Shown here piece by piece: positions 35,131 through 48,169 of a DNA stretch of 64,000 bases. The first letter of the stretch is position 1, and the number at the start of each line of letters is the position of its first letter. Below the pieces are notes generated by a model, which was not told where the DNA came from, did no database searches, and was given only the letters and a program-made list of their open reading frames with translations. This DNA is from Anaeramoeba flamelloides (taxonomy: Eukaryota; Metamonada; Anaeramoebidae): assembly GCA_027625915.1 (NCBI GenBank), contig JANTQA010000033.1:9982001-10046000 (forward strand). The letters run 5' to 3'. The translations under genes and the position numbers were made by a program.

Positions 35131-38100
35131 CTATAACAGACCTCGTATATTTTGATTTTCGATTGATTGTGAGTTTTTTATTGTGTTCATATTATTTATA
35201 TTGCTATTATTCATATCACTGTTACTATTATTATTCGCACTATTATTTAATTTAGTTGAATTATTTGAAGAAGATTTATTTTTTGTTACGCCCAATTGTT
35301 TTTGAATGGTTTTCAATTGCTGGTTTGTTTGTTTATTGGTATGCAAATTGTCATTTTCTGAATTATTATAATTATAATTCAAAAAATCATCCCTTTCTTG
35401 ATAATATTCATTATTTTGATTAGAAAATAGAGTATTATTAAATAAGGAATTTTCAAGATTATCATGAACATGATCGTTATTTTTATGATTATTATTATTA
35501 TTATTATTATTATCATATTTGGGTTGATCGTGATCTTGCTTGTGGGTATATTTTTCAATGTCCTTTATAAAATTTTTTTCCCAATTTTTTTGTGAAAATT
35601 TTGGAAAGTTCTCTTTTTTTTTTTGATTCCTATTTCTGAGTGTTGACTTTATTGGCTTTCTTTTCCCTTGGCGATCACGTTGAAAGCTTTGCGCTCTAAA
35701 TCCTTTGTTGTTACCATTATTTTTTGTATTGTTTAAATAATTTCGATCTTTTATATTATCTAAATTTGCTAATTTTAAAAAAAGATCAGTTTTCTGAGTT
35801 CCCCAGAATGTATCTAATGTCTCTCGATCAAAATTTAAAGGCCTTTCTGATGAGTTTCGAGAATAATTTTTTTTTTGGTAATTATTCGTTTTTTGAAATG
35901 GTTTTTTATTTTGGTTTTCCGGATTTGTAAAAAGATCGTGATCAAATAGATTTGAATTATTTCCCATATTTAATGTAGAATTATTCTCATTTACTTTATC
36001 ATTTTTGATTTTTTGTTTAATATCTTTTGTTAAATTTTCCTTTTTCTTCCCCTTTCTATTTTCCTTTTCATTTCCCTTTCTTTTTCCCAAATTTTTATTT
36101 TTTTCTCGTCTTTTTTTTTTATTTTGTATTTTATTGAATTTTTTTTTTTTTTTATTTTTTCTTTTTCTATTTGCGATTGCTTGCTTTGTTAATAATTTAG
36201 GTTTTTGATTTTGTTTTTTGTTTTGATTTTTTTTTTGTGGTTGTTGTTTTGGTTTGGATTGTGTTTTTGGTTGTGGTTCTTTTAAATTTTCATTTTGATC
36301 TTTTTCCTTGTTTTCAGTTTCTTTTTCTTTGTTTTCGGTTTCTTTTTCCTTGTTTTCAGTTTCTTTTTCCTTTTTTTCTTCTTTATCTTCTGGAATATTT
36401 ATTGTTTTTTTTTCTTTTGATTCTTTATAATTGGTATTATTTTTTTGAGAATTTGTTTTGGTTTCTTTTTCATCTTTATTGTGTCTATTATTTTCTTGAG
36501 TATTTATTTTGGATTTTTTTTTTTTATTATTTTCAGTTGTGGTATTTTTTTGAATATTTTTATTATTATTACCATTTCCATTATTATCCATTTTTTTATG
36601 ATCTTTCTTCTTCTTTTTAGGAGAAGAGTTATTTTTATTTGTGGTTTCGGGAATTTTTGATGTGGTTTCTTTTTTTTTAACATTTTTTTTGGTTTGATTT
36701 ATCTTTGTATTTGTCTTTTTATTAGTCTTTTTTATTTTCATTTGTGGTATTTTTTTTTTGTTTTTATTCTCATTTTTATTTAATTTTTGATTTCTATTAT
36801 TATTATTAACCTTTGCTTTTTCCTTTTTTCCTAGAGTTTTTGTTTTCGTTTTGTTTTGTTTTTTTTTTGTTGTTGTTTCGGGAATTTTTGATGTAGTTTC
36901 TTGTTTTTTAACATTTTTTTTGGTTTGATTTATCTTTGTATTTGTCTTTTTATTTGTCTTTTTAATTGTATTTTTATTTGCAATTGTATTTTTATTCGTT
37001 TTTACACTTTTCGTTATTTGTTTATCTTTTTTATTAACATTTTTAGATTTTACTGATTTTTCTTTTTCTTGTTTTTGTTTCTTGCCAACCTGTTGTTTTT
37101 TTTGTACATTTTTTAATTCCCTTTTTTGATTGCTTTTAATATTATTAGAGCTATTTACCTTTTTACTTTTATTATTTTTCTGATTTTGTTGGTTTTGTGT
37201 GATATTTCGAGTTTGCCCTCTTCCCTTTTTATTATTTGGAATAGTATGTGTTTTTTTTTCATTTTGATTTTTTTTGATACTATTTTTAATATAATAATAA
37301 TGTTTTTAGGTATAAATAAATAATAGGAATTTAATAACCTGAATTATGTTTAAAGACGACCAATTAAATTATAAGTTTTTTCAAAAATTAAATCATTGTT
37401 TATAATTTAAAGAATAAAAAAAAAAGTATTTATTTTTTCTTGTTAACATTTCGAAATTTTTTTCAATAAAAAACTATTGTGTTTTTGTAAAATGTAAACT
37501 TCTATATATTTTTGACATTTGTAGAATATCTACATTTTTGTAGACAATTTTTTTTGTTTCATAATAACCTTGCAAAAGGCAAGTTTTGTTTGTGTAAAAA
37601 GAGAGTCTTCATTCGTTATAACTTATTTTTAATCCTTATTGAAAATGATTGATATTTGCAAATCAAATGTATTCAATTTTTAATTTTTCATTTATTTTTT
37701 TACTTTTTTTTTTGGGGGGGAGGTAAATGGATTTGATTGAACAAAAAGGCTAATGAATCTAAGCAATATAAGGTGCCTAATTGTACAGGAGTAATGTGTT
37801 CAATCATTCAAATAACCACCCTGAAAAAATCTACAAATTTCTAGAATCTACAAACATCTAGAAAAAATATATTTATCCAAAAATTATCAAATTTTGAATT
37901 TTTTGAAATAGAACTTTTTTAAAAATCATTTTAAATCTGTATTTTTCAAAGATACCAACAAACAAATAGCAAAAAATTAAGAATTTTTTGATTTTTTTGG
38001 AAAATTAATAAAAAATAAAAAAGATTAGTTAATTTTAGATCTATAGCGGTTTAAATAGCCCATGTTGACAACCTTTAACCTATTATATAAATATAGCTCA

Positions 38101-41100
38101 TGTTTTTTTTTTCTGGTTTAGGTATTTGAATTTCGGAATTGATATGTACATACTTGATTCAGGTTTAAATTGACTTTTGAGGTTAGATCTTTGATTAATG
38201 TAAATTGTTAAAAAATATTAATTAGTTTTGTTTCTAAAATTTCGTCATATTTAAAAAATTTTGTAAAATATATTAATTTTTTTGGTTTTAATTCAATAAA
38301 AAATTTTTACTTTTTTTGTCAAAAAATTACAATTTAATCTTTCTGTATCTTCATAATTCTTTTATAAAATTTATTTAAAGAACCAATATTTCTTGTTTAT
38401 AATTGTTATCACAGATTATTCACATATTTCTTTTATCTCTACAGAGATTCAATATTTTGATCATGAGTTGAATTTTCGTGATGGATTATTGTTCAAAACA
38501 TAGGCTAGTTACACCACGTATATCTAAAAATTTTTGGTAAAAATTAAATTGTTTAGAAATCCTTAAAAATTACTTTGGGCAATATAAAACCAACTTTAAA
38601 GAAAATTTTACAAACATTGAATTATCAATATCAAATGATAATTAAAGTTATAACATTGTATTTGTTGAGGAATAAATTAAGATTTTATGATCAATTGAAA
38701 GTAAAATATAATTTCAATTCAGAATCAGTAATCCATAAAAATAATAACTGTAATTTAAGTAATTTTTTTGTTTTTTTTTTCTCTTGATGATTTATTGAGA
38801 GAAAAAAAATTTTTTTTTCAAAAAATTATAAAATTAAACTTTACAACCTTTTAATTGAAATAGAGTATCAAAATAAAAAATAAATTTCTAAAGTAAAATA
38901 CATATTATAATATTCTTGGATTATGTTTAAAAAATAAGATAATTACTTTTGATTGTTTTTTGATTTTTTTTGTAATAATATTTCGTCTTTTTTGGTTAAT
39001 TTATGCTGATATAAACAATCCTCCTTTGTACATTTTAATCCTTCTAAAAAGAATTTACAATATTTTGTTGTTCCATAGTTTGCATGAAGTAACCTTTGTT
39101 CTAAATAGCAACCATCAATTGATCGAATACAAAAATTTGCTTGTTTTGCTGTTTCATATGTAATGTACACGCTAGAACTTAAATATCTTTCTTATTGTTA
39201 TAATGGCAATAAGAAAAAGAAAGAAAGGAAAAGGAATACAAAACAATTAATAATTGGATTATTTAAAAAAAAAAAAAAAAGGATTAAGTGAGAATTATTT
39301 TTTAAAAATTAAATGAAATCTTGTTGAGATCTTAAAAAAAAAAATTTTCTAATTTGTGTTTTGGCTTATGAAATGGATGAGTTAACCTCATTTAAACAAT
39401 TTGTTAATATGAGTCTATTTTTTGAAATCCAAAATCCCCCATGTTTTCAATATAAAACTATAAAAAGTAGGCTATTATTTTTATTTAAGAATTAAGTTGT
39501 TTCTTGAAAATGGTGAAACATATTTTTAGTTTTATGTTGGAAAGTCTTGATTTTGAAAGGAAATTTTTTTTTATTTGGTTCTTATTTATTATTTTTAATA
39601 TTTCAATTCAAATATCAGTAAATAAAACAATTGAGGTATAGGTAATTGAATAAATCAAAATTTGATAAAGAATTTTATAGTCAGTTTCACTTTTAAGGCA
39701 CAAACTTTTAAGCTATAATTTTTTCTTCTTGAAGTTTTGAAAAAAGTCATTTCTGGTTTTCATAAAATGAAAATAAAAAGCAAAAAAATTTTTTTAACAA
39801 CTTTTTTGGTCTTCTTCACAAGAATCATATAACAATTTAAATCATTTTTGTAATAAAAAAATTGATTTTATATTTTGAGGATAAAAATAACTTAATTTCT
39901 AAAATATGTTTAATGAAATTTGATTTTGAAAAATCAAATTTCATCTTAAAACAAAAAAACAATTTCTGAGTAAAAATTTGTAAATAACTTTAAAACTTTA
40001 ATAGTTATAACTAAACTTCTTTCTAATAATACCAATATTTTTCAGTCGGTTGAATAAATCAAATTGTTTTGTTTAGCCAAAAGAATTATCTCAAAAAATA
40101 AAAAAAAATCTTTATATTAATATTCCTGGCAACAAAGACTTTATATTATGTAATAATGATGGAAATAGGAATAAACAAGGTAAAAACTTTTTATAATGCA
40201 AGAAATAAAATGAAATTTAAATGTTTTCTTTTTCATAAAAAATGAAAAAAAAAAAATTGATCTCGTCTGAAAAAAATTTCATTTCTTGGTTTCTGAGTCG
40301 ATCAGAATTTTTTGAAACTTTGAATCTACAAAATTTGTATGTAGAGAATATCTTCAATAACATATTTTAAAATTTTGCCCTGTTTTATAGAAGACTGATC
40401 TCTTAATTGTTTTTTTTTTTTTTTTTAGTAAACTAAAATTCAAAATTTTCCACACAGTTAAAACAGTTAAAAGAATCACAGTAATACAATTTCATTCAAA
40501 TTGGAAATAATTTTGATCTTATTTTTGAAAAGAATTAAAATTTTTTTATCTTTTGAGTTTTTTGTTTTAATTTCTTTTTTTAAATTACGTAACATGTTTC
40601 GTTCGAACAATATTTTTTTCGAAAGGTTGATACTAGATTAAAGTTGAGGTATTCAAAACAGAAGAACTCAAATAAAATTAGTTGTTGGTGTCTGACCATT
40701 TGATCAATCAATATTCCTAATAGAATTTTTACAAATTTATCAATAGATTTTTTTGTTCTACTCTCTCTCCAAAATTTTTCAACACACAGTTAAATTATTA
40801 GTATTGAAAATTATTTATTTTTTGTTTTGGGTATTGTAATTTAGAAACAATTGTTAACATTCCAATTAGTGAATGGTTCTAATTTGGCATTTCTTCTGAA
40901 AGTTATTAAATAAGATTTTTTTTTCAAAAATTGAATTTTGGTATGTTAAAAATTTTGAATTGGAGTTTATTTCATTTATTGAAATAATTGCATTTATTTT
41001 TAAAAATCATTATTATTATATTTTTTAAAAAAATAGAGTTTCTTATTAAATAAAACACTAAAATAGTAGAAGAAAGGTACAATCGCATCAAACATCCCAT

Positions 41101-43637
41101 CATCTACTTTAAATTTAAATTTCAAGAATTTAATTTGATCAAAAGAATAGTAAACTTTTCCAATATATCTTTAAAGTAAAAAGTCATTGTGTTGTTTCTA
41201 ACTTTTATTTTATTCTGATTACGTTGAATAAAAAGAATCATAAGTGTTTAAAAGTTTGAAAAGAATAATTAAATTAATTCGCATCCAATAAGTCATATAA
41301 ACAAAATAAATATAATGGGTTTTACAAATATTTTTTACGAATGAATTAAATGTATGCATTAAATTACCAAGTATTTCTTAACAGAACTTTTTTTCATTTT
41401 TCATAATGTTCAAATATCAATAATAATCAAGTTATTTTTATTTTTTTTTTTTGCACCGCGTAATTAATGATTAATCTGGGTTTTTTCATCAAGTTTGTTA
41501 CTATAAGTGTTTATTTTCCAACAATAAATTTTATAAAAAATTATCCTTAAAGAAATTCTAATCTTATTCGAAACAACAATAATTCAGTTTAATTTTTTAA
41601 CCAGAAAGCACTTATTTCCATGTGAAAAATTTTTAAATATTATCTCAAAAGTGCAATAAGGAAGATCTAAATTAAATATCAATATTCCCACTTTAAAATG
41701 TACTTTGTTAAGATCTTTTGCTTTTATTTTTCAGACAGTTGTGCGGAAAATGATTTTTAGGGAACTGTGATAAAATTTTTCATTTATTAATTAATTGACG
41801 AAAGTCGTTAAATAGCAAAACAAAATAACTCTATGAAACAATTTAAATAATTGTTGATTACTTACTTGGTATTTTTTTGTCGACTGTGTCTAAAGTTTCC
41901 TTTGTGTGTGTCTTATGGTTATAAATGTTTTCAGATATGATTATTTTTTCAATCTTTCCAAATTTACCAAAATAGATCTTTTTTTTTAAATTTTCTTCTT
42001 TTGCAAGCCACATCGGAATTCCAATTGCATAGACAACATTATGGAGCTTTAGACGAGTTTGGGAAAGTTGTTTTATTTGAATTTTTGTAAATTTTTGTAA
42101 TGAAAGATCAGGGTTGGGTTGGTTTTTAAAATTTTTTTTTTGATTTTGTTGTTGCCCATTATTTTTTTTGTTTGTATTTGATTTTTGTTTTTTTTTTCTT
42201 TTCGAAAGTCTAATTTTGATGATTCGTTGTTTGTGTTAAAAATAAAAATATAAAAAATGAAAGTAATCAAGTATGGTTTAGTTTGGTTTAGCTGACAAAT
42301 CAATTTTAAACAGTTTTTTTTAGTTTTGCTGGAGAGAAAGAGCCAATGAAAATTTATTCCAACCAAAGCAACCGTCTTATTAAATAAGGCCCTTTCAGTT
42401 GGCTTTAATGGTTACAAGACATGTGAACTGAATTTTAAAGCATAAAATTTAAAATTCTTTGGGTGTTTGTTTCACGGATCTTGCAAAATCAAAAGACTGC
42501 TTAAATTAGAAATTGATGAAAGAAAAATTTCCTAAAAGATGAAAGTTCGTAAAAGGATTATTACTTCTTATGTGTTCTTGCCCTCATTTGTAATTTGTTT
42601 GTGTCATATTTTCTTCTGCAACCTGGGCATTTTCCGGTGTATTGTTGGGTTATTGTATTGTAACAAAACACACAAACCTACAAGATTTTTACGATTTAAA
42701 GATTAAATAATTAAAAAAAAAAAATTGGTAAATAGGATTTTGTTTGTTGGAATGAAAACCAATAAAAAATCATTACAGCTGTTTTGAAAAAGTGAGGGAT
42801 CTGTGATTTAGAAAGTGAAACCCAAACTGCTTAAAGCGGGTTAATTAGACAGTTTGAAGTTTCAATTATAAAACCTTCAGTACGCACTTTTTCAAAACAG
42901 CTGCGTAAGTTTGTGATGTTTCTGAAAATTATTTGTAATTATGAACAACTGTCATTTGAAAAAGTGAAACACCTTGAGTTTTAAAAAGTGGATAGACACA
43001 AAAGTGTTGAATAACTTCAAGAGAACAATTTGAGGGAGAATTATTCAAACTTTTTTATTTTTCATTTTTTGAAAATGATTTTCCTTTGGAATCGGTGTTT
43101 GCACTTGGTGAATTTTTTTGAATAAATCTTTGAGCTTTTTTCTTTTTTTAAAAAGATTAAAAAGCTTGCATTCATTAACAGTATTAAAATACAGTTTTTT
43201 GGCTTAACTTCTTTCCCGTTTCAGAGAGCTTCACTTTCTTTCGAATGATTGATTCTGAAGATATTTTTTGACTTGCTTTGAAAGAAAAAAAAAATCATTG
43301 TTTTGATTGAATTGTCTTTTGGTAATACTTTGGGTTTACCCATTTTTTCCCAAAAATTCAAAAGTTCACATCTTTTTGTTGTGATTTAAATGTTTGTAAA
43401 AATTTTCTTTTCGAAGATTGGGTTAATGGACATCGTTCGGTTTCGAAGAAAATGTAAAAATAAAAAAGAAAATCCATTTTTGTTTTGTTTTTTTTTCTTT
43501 TTGTTTTTTTTTTTTGTTTTATTTTTGATGTAAAAATTATGAACCTGGTATTTGCAGTCACATGGATAAAATTCTTGTTCGGTCTCTTCAAGTTTTTCAT
43601 AACATATCGGACAAAATTTTGTCTTTTCGTCAGACAT
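35131..43637 (-). CDS. CNOT4: CNOT4/Not4-like RING-RRM-zinc finger E3 ubiquitin ligase, five exons
   Basis: Modelled exons (minus strand) are 43637-43545, 42677-42565, 42209-41862, 39171-38947 and 37279-35131, with consistent phases 0, 2, 2, 2 and about 975 residues. Exon 1, 'FCPICYEKLEETEQEFYPCDCKYQ', and exon 2, 'VCVFCYNTI...GKCPGCRRKY', form the Not4-type C4C4 RING. Exons 3-4 carry the RRM: 'RLKLHNVVYAIGIPMW', 'YFGKFGKIEKIII', 'VYITYETAKQANFCIRSIDG', 'LLHANYGTTKYCKFFLEGLKC...DCLYQH'. The last part is the CNOT4 C3H finger (human 'GTTKYCSYFLKNMQCPKPDCMYLH'). Not4 ubiquitinates stalled-ribosome and other substrates within CCR4-NOT. Exon 5 is a K/N/E/Q-rich disordered tail; its membership rests on phase and orientation only. 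The exon 3 donor has two options (GTAAGT at 41865 or GTAATC at 41861); only the second keeps phase with exon 4. Confidence 0.8.
36640..36970 (-). repeat. Tandem coding duplication in the CNOT4 tail
   Basis: A block encoding 'KKTNKKTNTKINQTKKNVKK' plus '(K/Q)ETTSKIPETT' occurs twice about 245 bp apart (roughly 36640-36735 and 36865-36965) with only a few substitutions. A shorter heptad-like repeat, 'ETENKEK', lies nearby at about 36300-36380. These are recent expansions inside the disordered tail. Confidence 0.8.
37500..37866 (-). repeat. Inverted-terminal-repeat element, family A, copy 2 (CNOT4 intron 4)
   Basis: It is reverse-oriented relative to 441-733. Read on the minus strand it begins with TGTAGATTCTAGAAATTTGT then AGATTTTTTCAGGGTGGT and ends with GTAGATATTCTACAAATGTC. 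A T10G7 tract (37704-37720) lies inside. It sits in the 1.67-kb intron 4 of the CNOT4 gene. Confidence 0.7.
38947..41861 (-). other. CNOT4 exon 4 and 2.7-kb intron 3
   Basis: Intron 3 (41861-39172) splits the RRM. Its 3' part, read on the coding strand, is occupied by dispersed repeat R5 (about 39240-40440), whose edge lies within about 70 bp of the exon 4 acceptor TTCTAG. The 5' part (40440-41861) shows nothing I can assign. Confidence 0.6.
39240..40440 (-). repeat. 1.2-kb dispersed repeat R5, copy 1
   Basis: The reverse complement is collinear with 58945-60160 over its whole length. Shared words include GAGATCAGTCTTC / AGGGTCAGTACTC, ATTCTCTACATACAAATTTT, AATGATTCTTGTGAA-type motifs, AAGACTTTCCAACATAA, GATGAGGTTAACTCATCCAT and AGATCTCAACAAGATTTCA. 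Near the last two the translation 'EVNSSIS.A.TQI' is shared. It is probably an old transposon without intact ORFs. Confidence 0.7.
42776..42903. mobile_element. 128-bp MITE in CNOT4 intron 1
   Basis: It is bounded by perfect 19-bp inverted repeats, CAGCTGTTTTGAAAAAGTG, with a TA just before the left end. The right flank reads CGTA, so a TA duplication is not exact. The terminal sequence resembles the TA-flanked element at 15808-16078. No coding capacity is present. Confidence 0.8.
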
Positions 43638-44039
43638 TGTTTGTGTTCAAAAAGTAAAAACAATAATTAATATGAATTTTTTAAAAAAATGAGATTTCAG
43701 AATTTGCAGACAGATTTTATTTTAATTTAGAATCAAAATCTCAATTTAGAGAAGTGTTAAGAGTATCACAAACTAATAGAACGTAAATTAAGTCTCAAAT
43801 TACTTGAGATTTTATTTTAAGGTGTACTTGTAATTGTAAATTGAAAATTGTAGACGATTATTTCTTTTAAAATTTTTATTTCTGATTGTAAAGCGCTCCT
43901 CATGGTTTAAAAATTGAAAGGGGTGTCATTTTTCATTTTTATACTTACTTTTTATCTTTTTTGTTTTTTATTGATTTAAAAGAACCGAAAAATCAAAGAA
44001 TACAAAATAAAACAAGAATTTAAAAACTTTTAAAAGAAT

Positions 44040-47000
44040 ATTAATAAATAAACAAAAAAATATTCCAAATGATCTATATATAAAACATTTTTTGAAGAAC
44101 AAAGAAAGATTATTAATAAAAGGTTCTAAAAAAATGAAAAATAAAAATCAAAAAATAAATATTAATATAGCCTCTTTAAATATTTGTGGCTTGAATAATT
44201 CAAATAAAATTTTTAAATTAGAATCTTTTTTATTAAAATGTAATATCGATATTTGTTTAATACAAGAATCCAAAATAACAAAAAAACCAACTTTCACAAA
44301 CTATTTCTCTGTGAATAAAAAATCTTATGGAAATAATGGAAATAAGGGTAGTTTATTAATAATAATAAAAAAGATATTTCTAGAATTTTTTCGTGAAATA
44401 TTAATTGCTGATTTAGATGTAATGGGAATACAATTTACTGATTTAATCATTATTAATATATATCGGAGAAATGACCGAAATATTGAAATTAATAAAAAAA
44501 TAATAAATATCTTAAGAAAATACCAAAACAATAAAACAATTATTGGTGGTGATTTTAATTTAAATGAAAATAAAATAAAATTATTTGAAAAATTTAATTT
44601 TAAAATATTTCTTAATAATAAACCAAGTAGAAAACCAAACAATTTGGATTATTTTTTTAACAAATTTTAATAATTTAAAACTCAATAAATCAAAGACTAT
44701 CAAAAATTTTATTAGTGATCATAATACAATTATGAATAAATTTGAAATAAACTCAAATTGGGAAATCAATGATATCTATAAAATTAAAGATATTCCAACC
44801 TTTCAAGAAGACTTTCTCCAATTCTTTTCTCGGCAGAATTTTAATTTAAATGAAGAAAATTTTATTTTATTTAAAAAAAAATATAAACAGAAAGAAAGAA
44901 TAGTATTTGATATCAAACAAGATAAATTAAAAATTAATAATTTACTTTATAAATTGTTTGATAAAAATGAAACTTTACATAAAATCAAAAAAATTAATGA
45001 ATTAAATTACTTAAAATTACTTAAACAAATAAATGAAGAATATAATAAAAATAAAAAACTTTTGGAAAACATTAAATAAAATAAGAGAAACTTCTACAAA
45101 AATGTTTTTAAATAATGAAACCATATTCACAGTGTATAACGATTTTGTAAAATCAATTAGTCAAAAAACCTAATACAAATATAATTAATTATATTAAAAA
45201 ATTTAAAATTAATAAAAATTCATTAAATCCAATTGACATAAAGGAAATTTTTTGATCAAGATAAAATTAAAGAAATAATCAAATTTCAAAAAAAATAAAT
45301 CAGTTAAAGAATTTGACAAAATAAATCATTATAAGTTTCTAAAAAACCAACCAATTCAATATTTATTAAATTATAATTATTTTATTAAAACAGTTCAAAA
45401 TATTTTTTTAAATTGGATAACAGACGAAACTGAAAAAAGTATAAATTTTATTAAAAAAAAGAAATTTATTATTTATTCATAAATCGGGGGGATGAAGGCG
45501 AACCATTAAATTATCGACCTATCTCTATAAATCAATCTCTTCCAAGATTTTTTTTTAAATTAATATACATTGGAATTCAAGACTCATGGGACTTGATTTC
45601 AAAAAAAACAATTTGGATTTAAAAAATATTTTGGAACAAGAATTGCTGTTTTTAAATTTATTAAGAAAATTTAAAAAAAATAAAAAATAAAAATAAAAGT
45701 ACAGAATACTTTGTAGTTACTATAGACATACAAAAAATGTTTTGACTCTATACAACACTCGTTAATATATCAATCTATTAAAAAATTTATCAAAAAATGA
45801 AACAATTAAAAATTGGCTCTTGAGATATTAAAAAAAAGAAGGAATTGGAGTTTATCAAGGAGATCCCTTATCACCAATTCTCTTCGCATTTATATCTCAT
45901 TTCCTACTAGAAAAGTTAAAAACTTTAGCTGTTCATGTTCAAATGTATGCAGATGATCTTATTCTTATTATGAAAGGGCCATTAATCTCTCTAAAAATTA
46001 ATTTAGAAAGTATTTTTGAAATAATAAAAAGATTCGGGATGAACCCACATAATAAAAAAAACCAAATATAAAAAAAGAATTAAAAGATATTTTTTATCTT
46101 GGGATTTGGTTAGAAAAAAAACACACATCTTGAATATAATTTCAAAAAAGTGGAAAAGTCCTTGGAAACACTTAATCGATTGTTTCAACAAAATAAACTC
46201 AACAATGGAGTCAAAATAACTTCTTTCAAAGCTCTCATTTTAAGTCAACTTTATTATGGTCTTGAAATATTTGACTTGAAACAAAATGATTTTGAAAGAA
46301 TTGATAGATTTATCAATAAAACAGTCACAAATTTCTTACAAATTAATATCCATTCACCTCGATTAATTTATAAAACTGAAGCAAAAATTGATCTCGCTAG
46401 ATTAAAAAATATACCGAAGAAAATATAAATTGATAGAAAAAATTAGATTTCTTAAATTTAAAAAAAATTAAAAAACAATACTAAATTTTCGAAAATTGGA
46501 AAATGAAAATATTAATTGGCACACTAAGGGATTAAAATTATTAGATTTAGAATTAAAAGTTTTTTCGATTAACCGAATTGGAAAATTCACCTAGTTGGAA
46601 AGTTCAACAATATCTAAAAATTATAAAACAACAAAATTGCAATTTCAAACAACAAAAAATATTTAAACTGGAAAGCTTCAAAAACAATTCTAAAATTTCG
46701 AAATTTTACTAATTGTTTAAATAGGTACTCTTATGTAACAAGTAAAAAATAAAAAATAAAAATTGTGATTTATGTAAAGAAAAGTTAAATATTGATATCA
46801 TTGAAGATTTCGATCATTTTTTTATGGGACTGTCCGGCCTATAAAATAAATCGAAAAATCTGGACATCTGAATTTTTGAAAAAAAATAAAAAAATTAATA
46901 ATATCAGAGATATTATTAATAAAAAGAATTCATCATATATATTATCATTAGTAAGTGATAATAAAATTTGTGATTCTTTAACAAAATTTCTAAAAAAAAG

Positions 47001-47064
47001 TTTAGAAATTAGGGCACACAGGAGAAAAGCAATTTTCTCTCTTCAAAAATAAAAAAAAAAAAAA
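44040..47064 (+). mobile_element. Nearly complete non-LTR retrotransposon (endonuclease-RT-CCHC)
   Basis: The first readable ORF (44092-44670) is an apurinic-like endonuclease: 'INIASLNICGL', 'ICLIQESK', 'GSLLIII', 'TIIGGDFNLNENK', 'NNLDYFF', with the catalytic 'ISDHNTI' in the overlapping next ORF (44585-45079). RT blocks follow in several frames: 'GEPLNYRPISINQSLPRFFF' (about 45495), 'FGTRIAVF', 'YFVVTIDIQK', 'GVYQGDPLSPILFAFISHFL' (about 45845-45905), 'VQMYADDLILIM' (about 45937), and 'YLGIWLEKK'. The C-terminus has 'CDLCKEKLN...DFDHFF...CPAY', a CCHC-like finger, then 'RAHRRKAIFSLQK' and a poly(A)-rich end (47048-47064). At least six frameshifts or stops, mostly beside A/T homopolymers, interrupt it. 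Any 5' ORF1 is unclear. It lies about 400 bp from, and divergent to, the CNOT4 start. Confidence 0.88.
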
Positions 47065-47301
47065 TAAAACAAGAATTTATCTGAAAGACGAAATTGTTGA
47101 GTAGTTTTTGGGATGTGAAAAAGAGAGGAATTTTCAAGAAATTTAGATATTGTTTGGTTATTTTTTTTTTTCATAATAAGCTAGCTATGACTAAATACCA
47201 AAGTAGAAAAATAAAGCCAAAAACAGTAAAACAAAAGAAGAAGAAAACAACAACCATGATTTGATAAAAAGAAAACGGTGAATGTTTCCACATGGTGATT
47301 T

Positions 47302-47342
<41 letters not shown>

Positions 47343-47644
47343 ATAAAAGAAAATATTCTTTTTTTCCTTATACTTTTTCTTTCTTCTTTTTCACAAAATT
47401 TATTATTTGGTCGGGTTAATCTCATCTTTTTGAAATAAAATTTTAATAAGTAGATCCGAATCATTTTAATAATACTATCCTCTTATTTTTCCTTTGATTC
47501 TAAATTCAACTTTGGGAAAATATTGAATGAATTTGAATATATTAAATTTGCTAGAAAATAAATAATTTTTTAGGGGATTTCTACTCTTGAATTATTACCT
47601 TTTTTACTACTTTGTAGAATAGTGAATTCGATTTATCAATCTCC

Positions 47645-47680
<36 letters not shown>

Positions 47681-48169
47681 TTTGGTGAATCTTGTTTTTA
47701 ACTTTGTTGATTTCCAATGTATGAGTTCAAGTGTAATAAATTGATTTTCTAAGAGTCCCAAACAATTAAATTAATTAAAAAAAATCAGAGATTTGAAGTT
47801 AAAAAAAGGGTGTGTATTTCAAAAAAAAAAAAAAAAAAAAGCTTGGAAATAATTATTCAGGATAATATTTCGAGATGAAAACATGAAATTATTGATAAAA
47901 AACTCTTGAAAGAGTTCTGTAATCTCAATTAAATCTACCAATTAGGAATTTCTTGAAAAAAAAAAATGGAGAAATTTTCAAAATACAATAATTGTAACTC
48001 TATTTGCCCTGGTTTGATCATTACAACATTTATTTTAATAATTTTATTATTATAGTCCAAATCTATACAAAATCCAATTTCTTATGGTTGTTCCAAAAAT
48101 TTTTTTACAGTTACTTTTGCAAGTCTTAATGTTTTAAAATCAAACAAAATCATACAACAAACCTTTATT
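47065..48169. other. Spacer with two long TA microsatellites
   Basis: TA dinucleotide runs of about 33 bp lie at 47304-47336 and 47647-47678, with a run of about 20 A near 47822-47840. I see no gene. Confidence 0.7.

Noticed and set aside
36005-36660. Plus-strand ORFs of almost pure F/L/Y/I
   Set aside because: They are antisense shadows of the K/N-rich CNOT4 tail.
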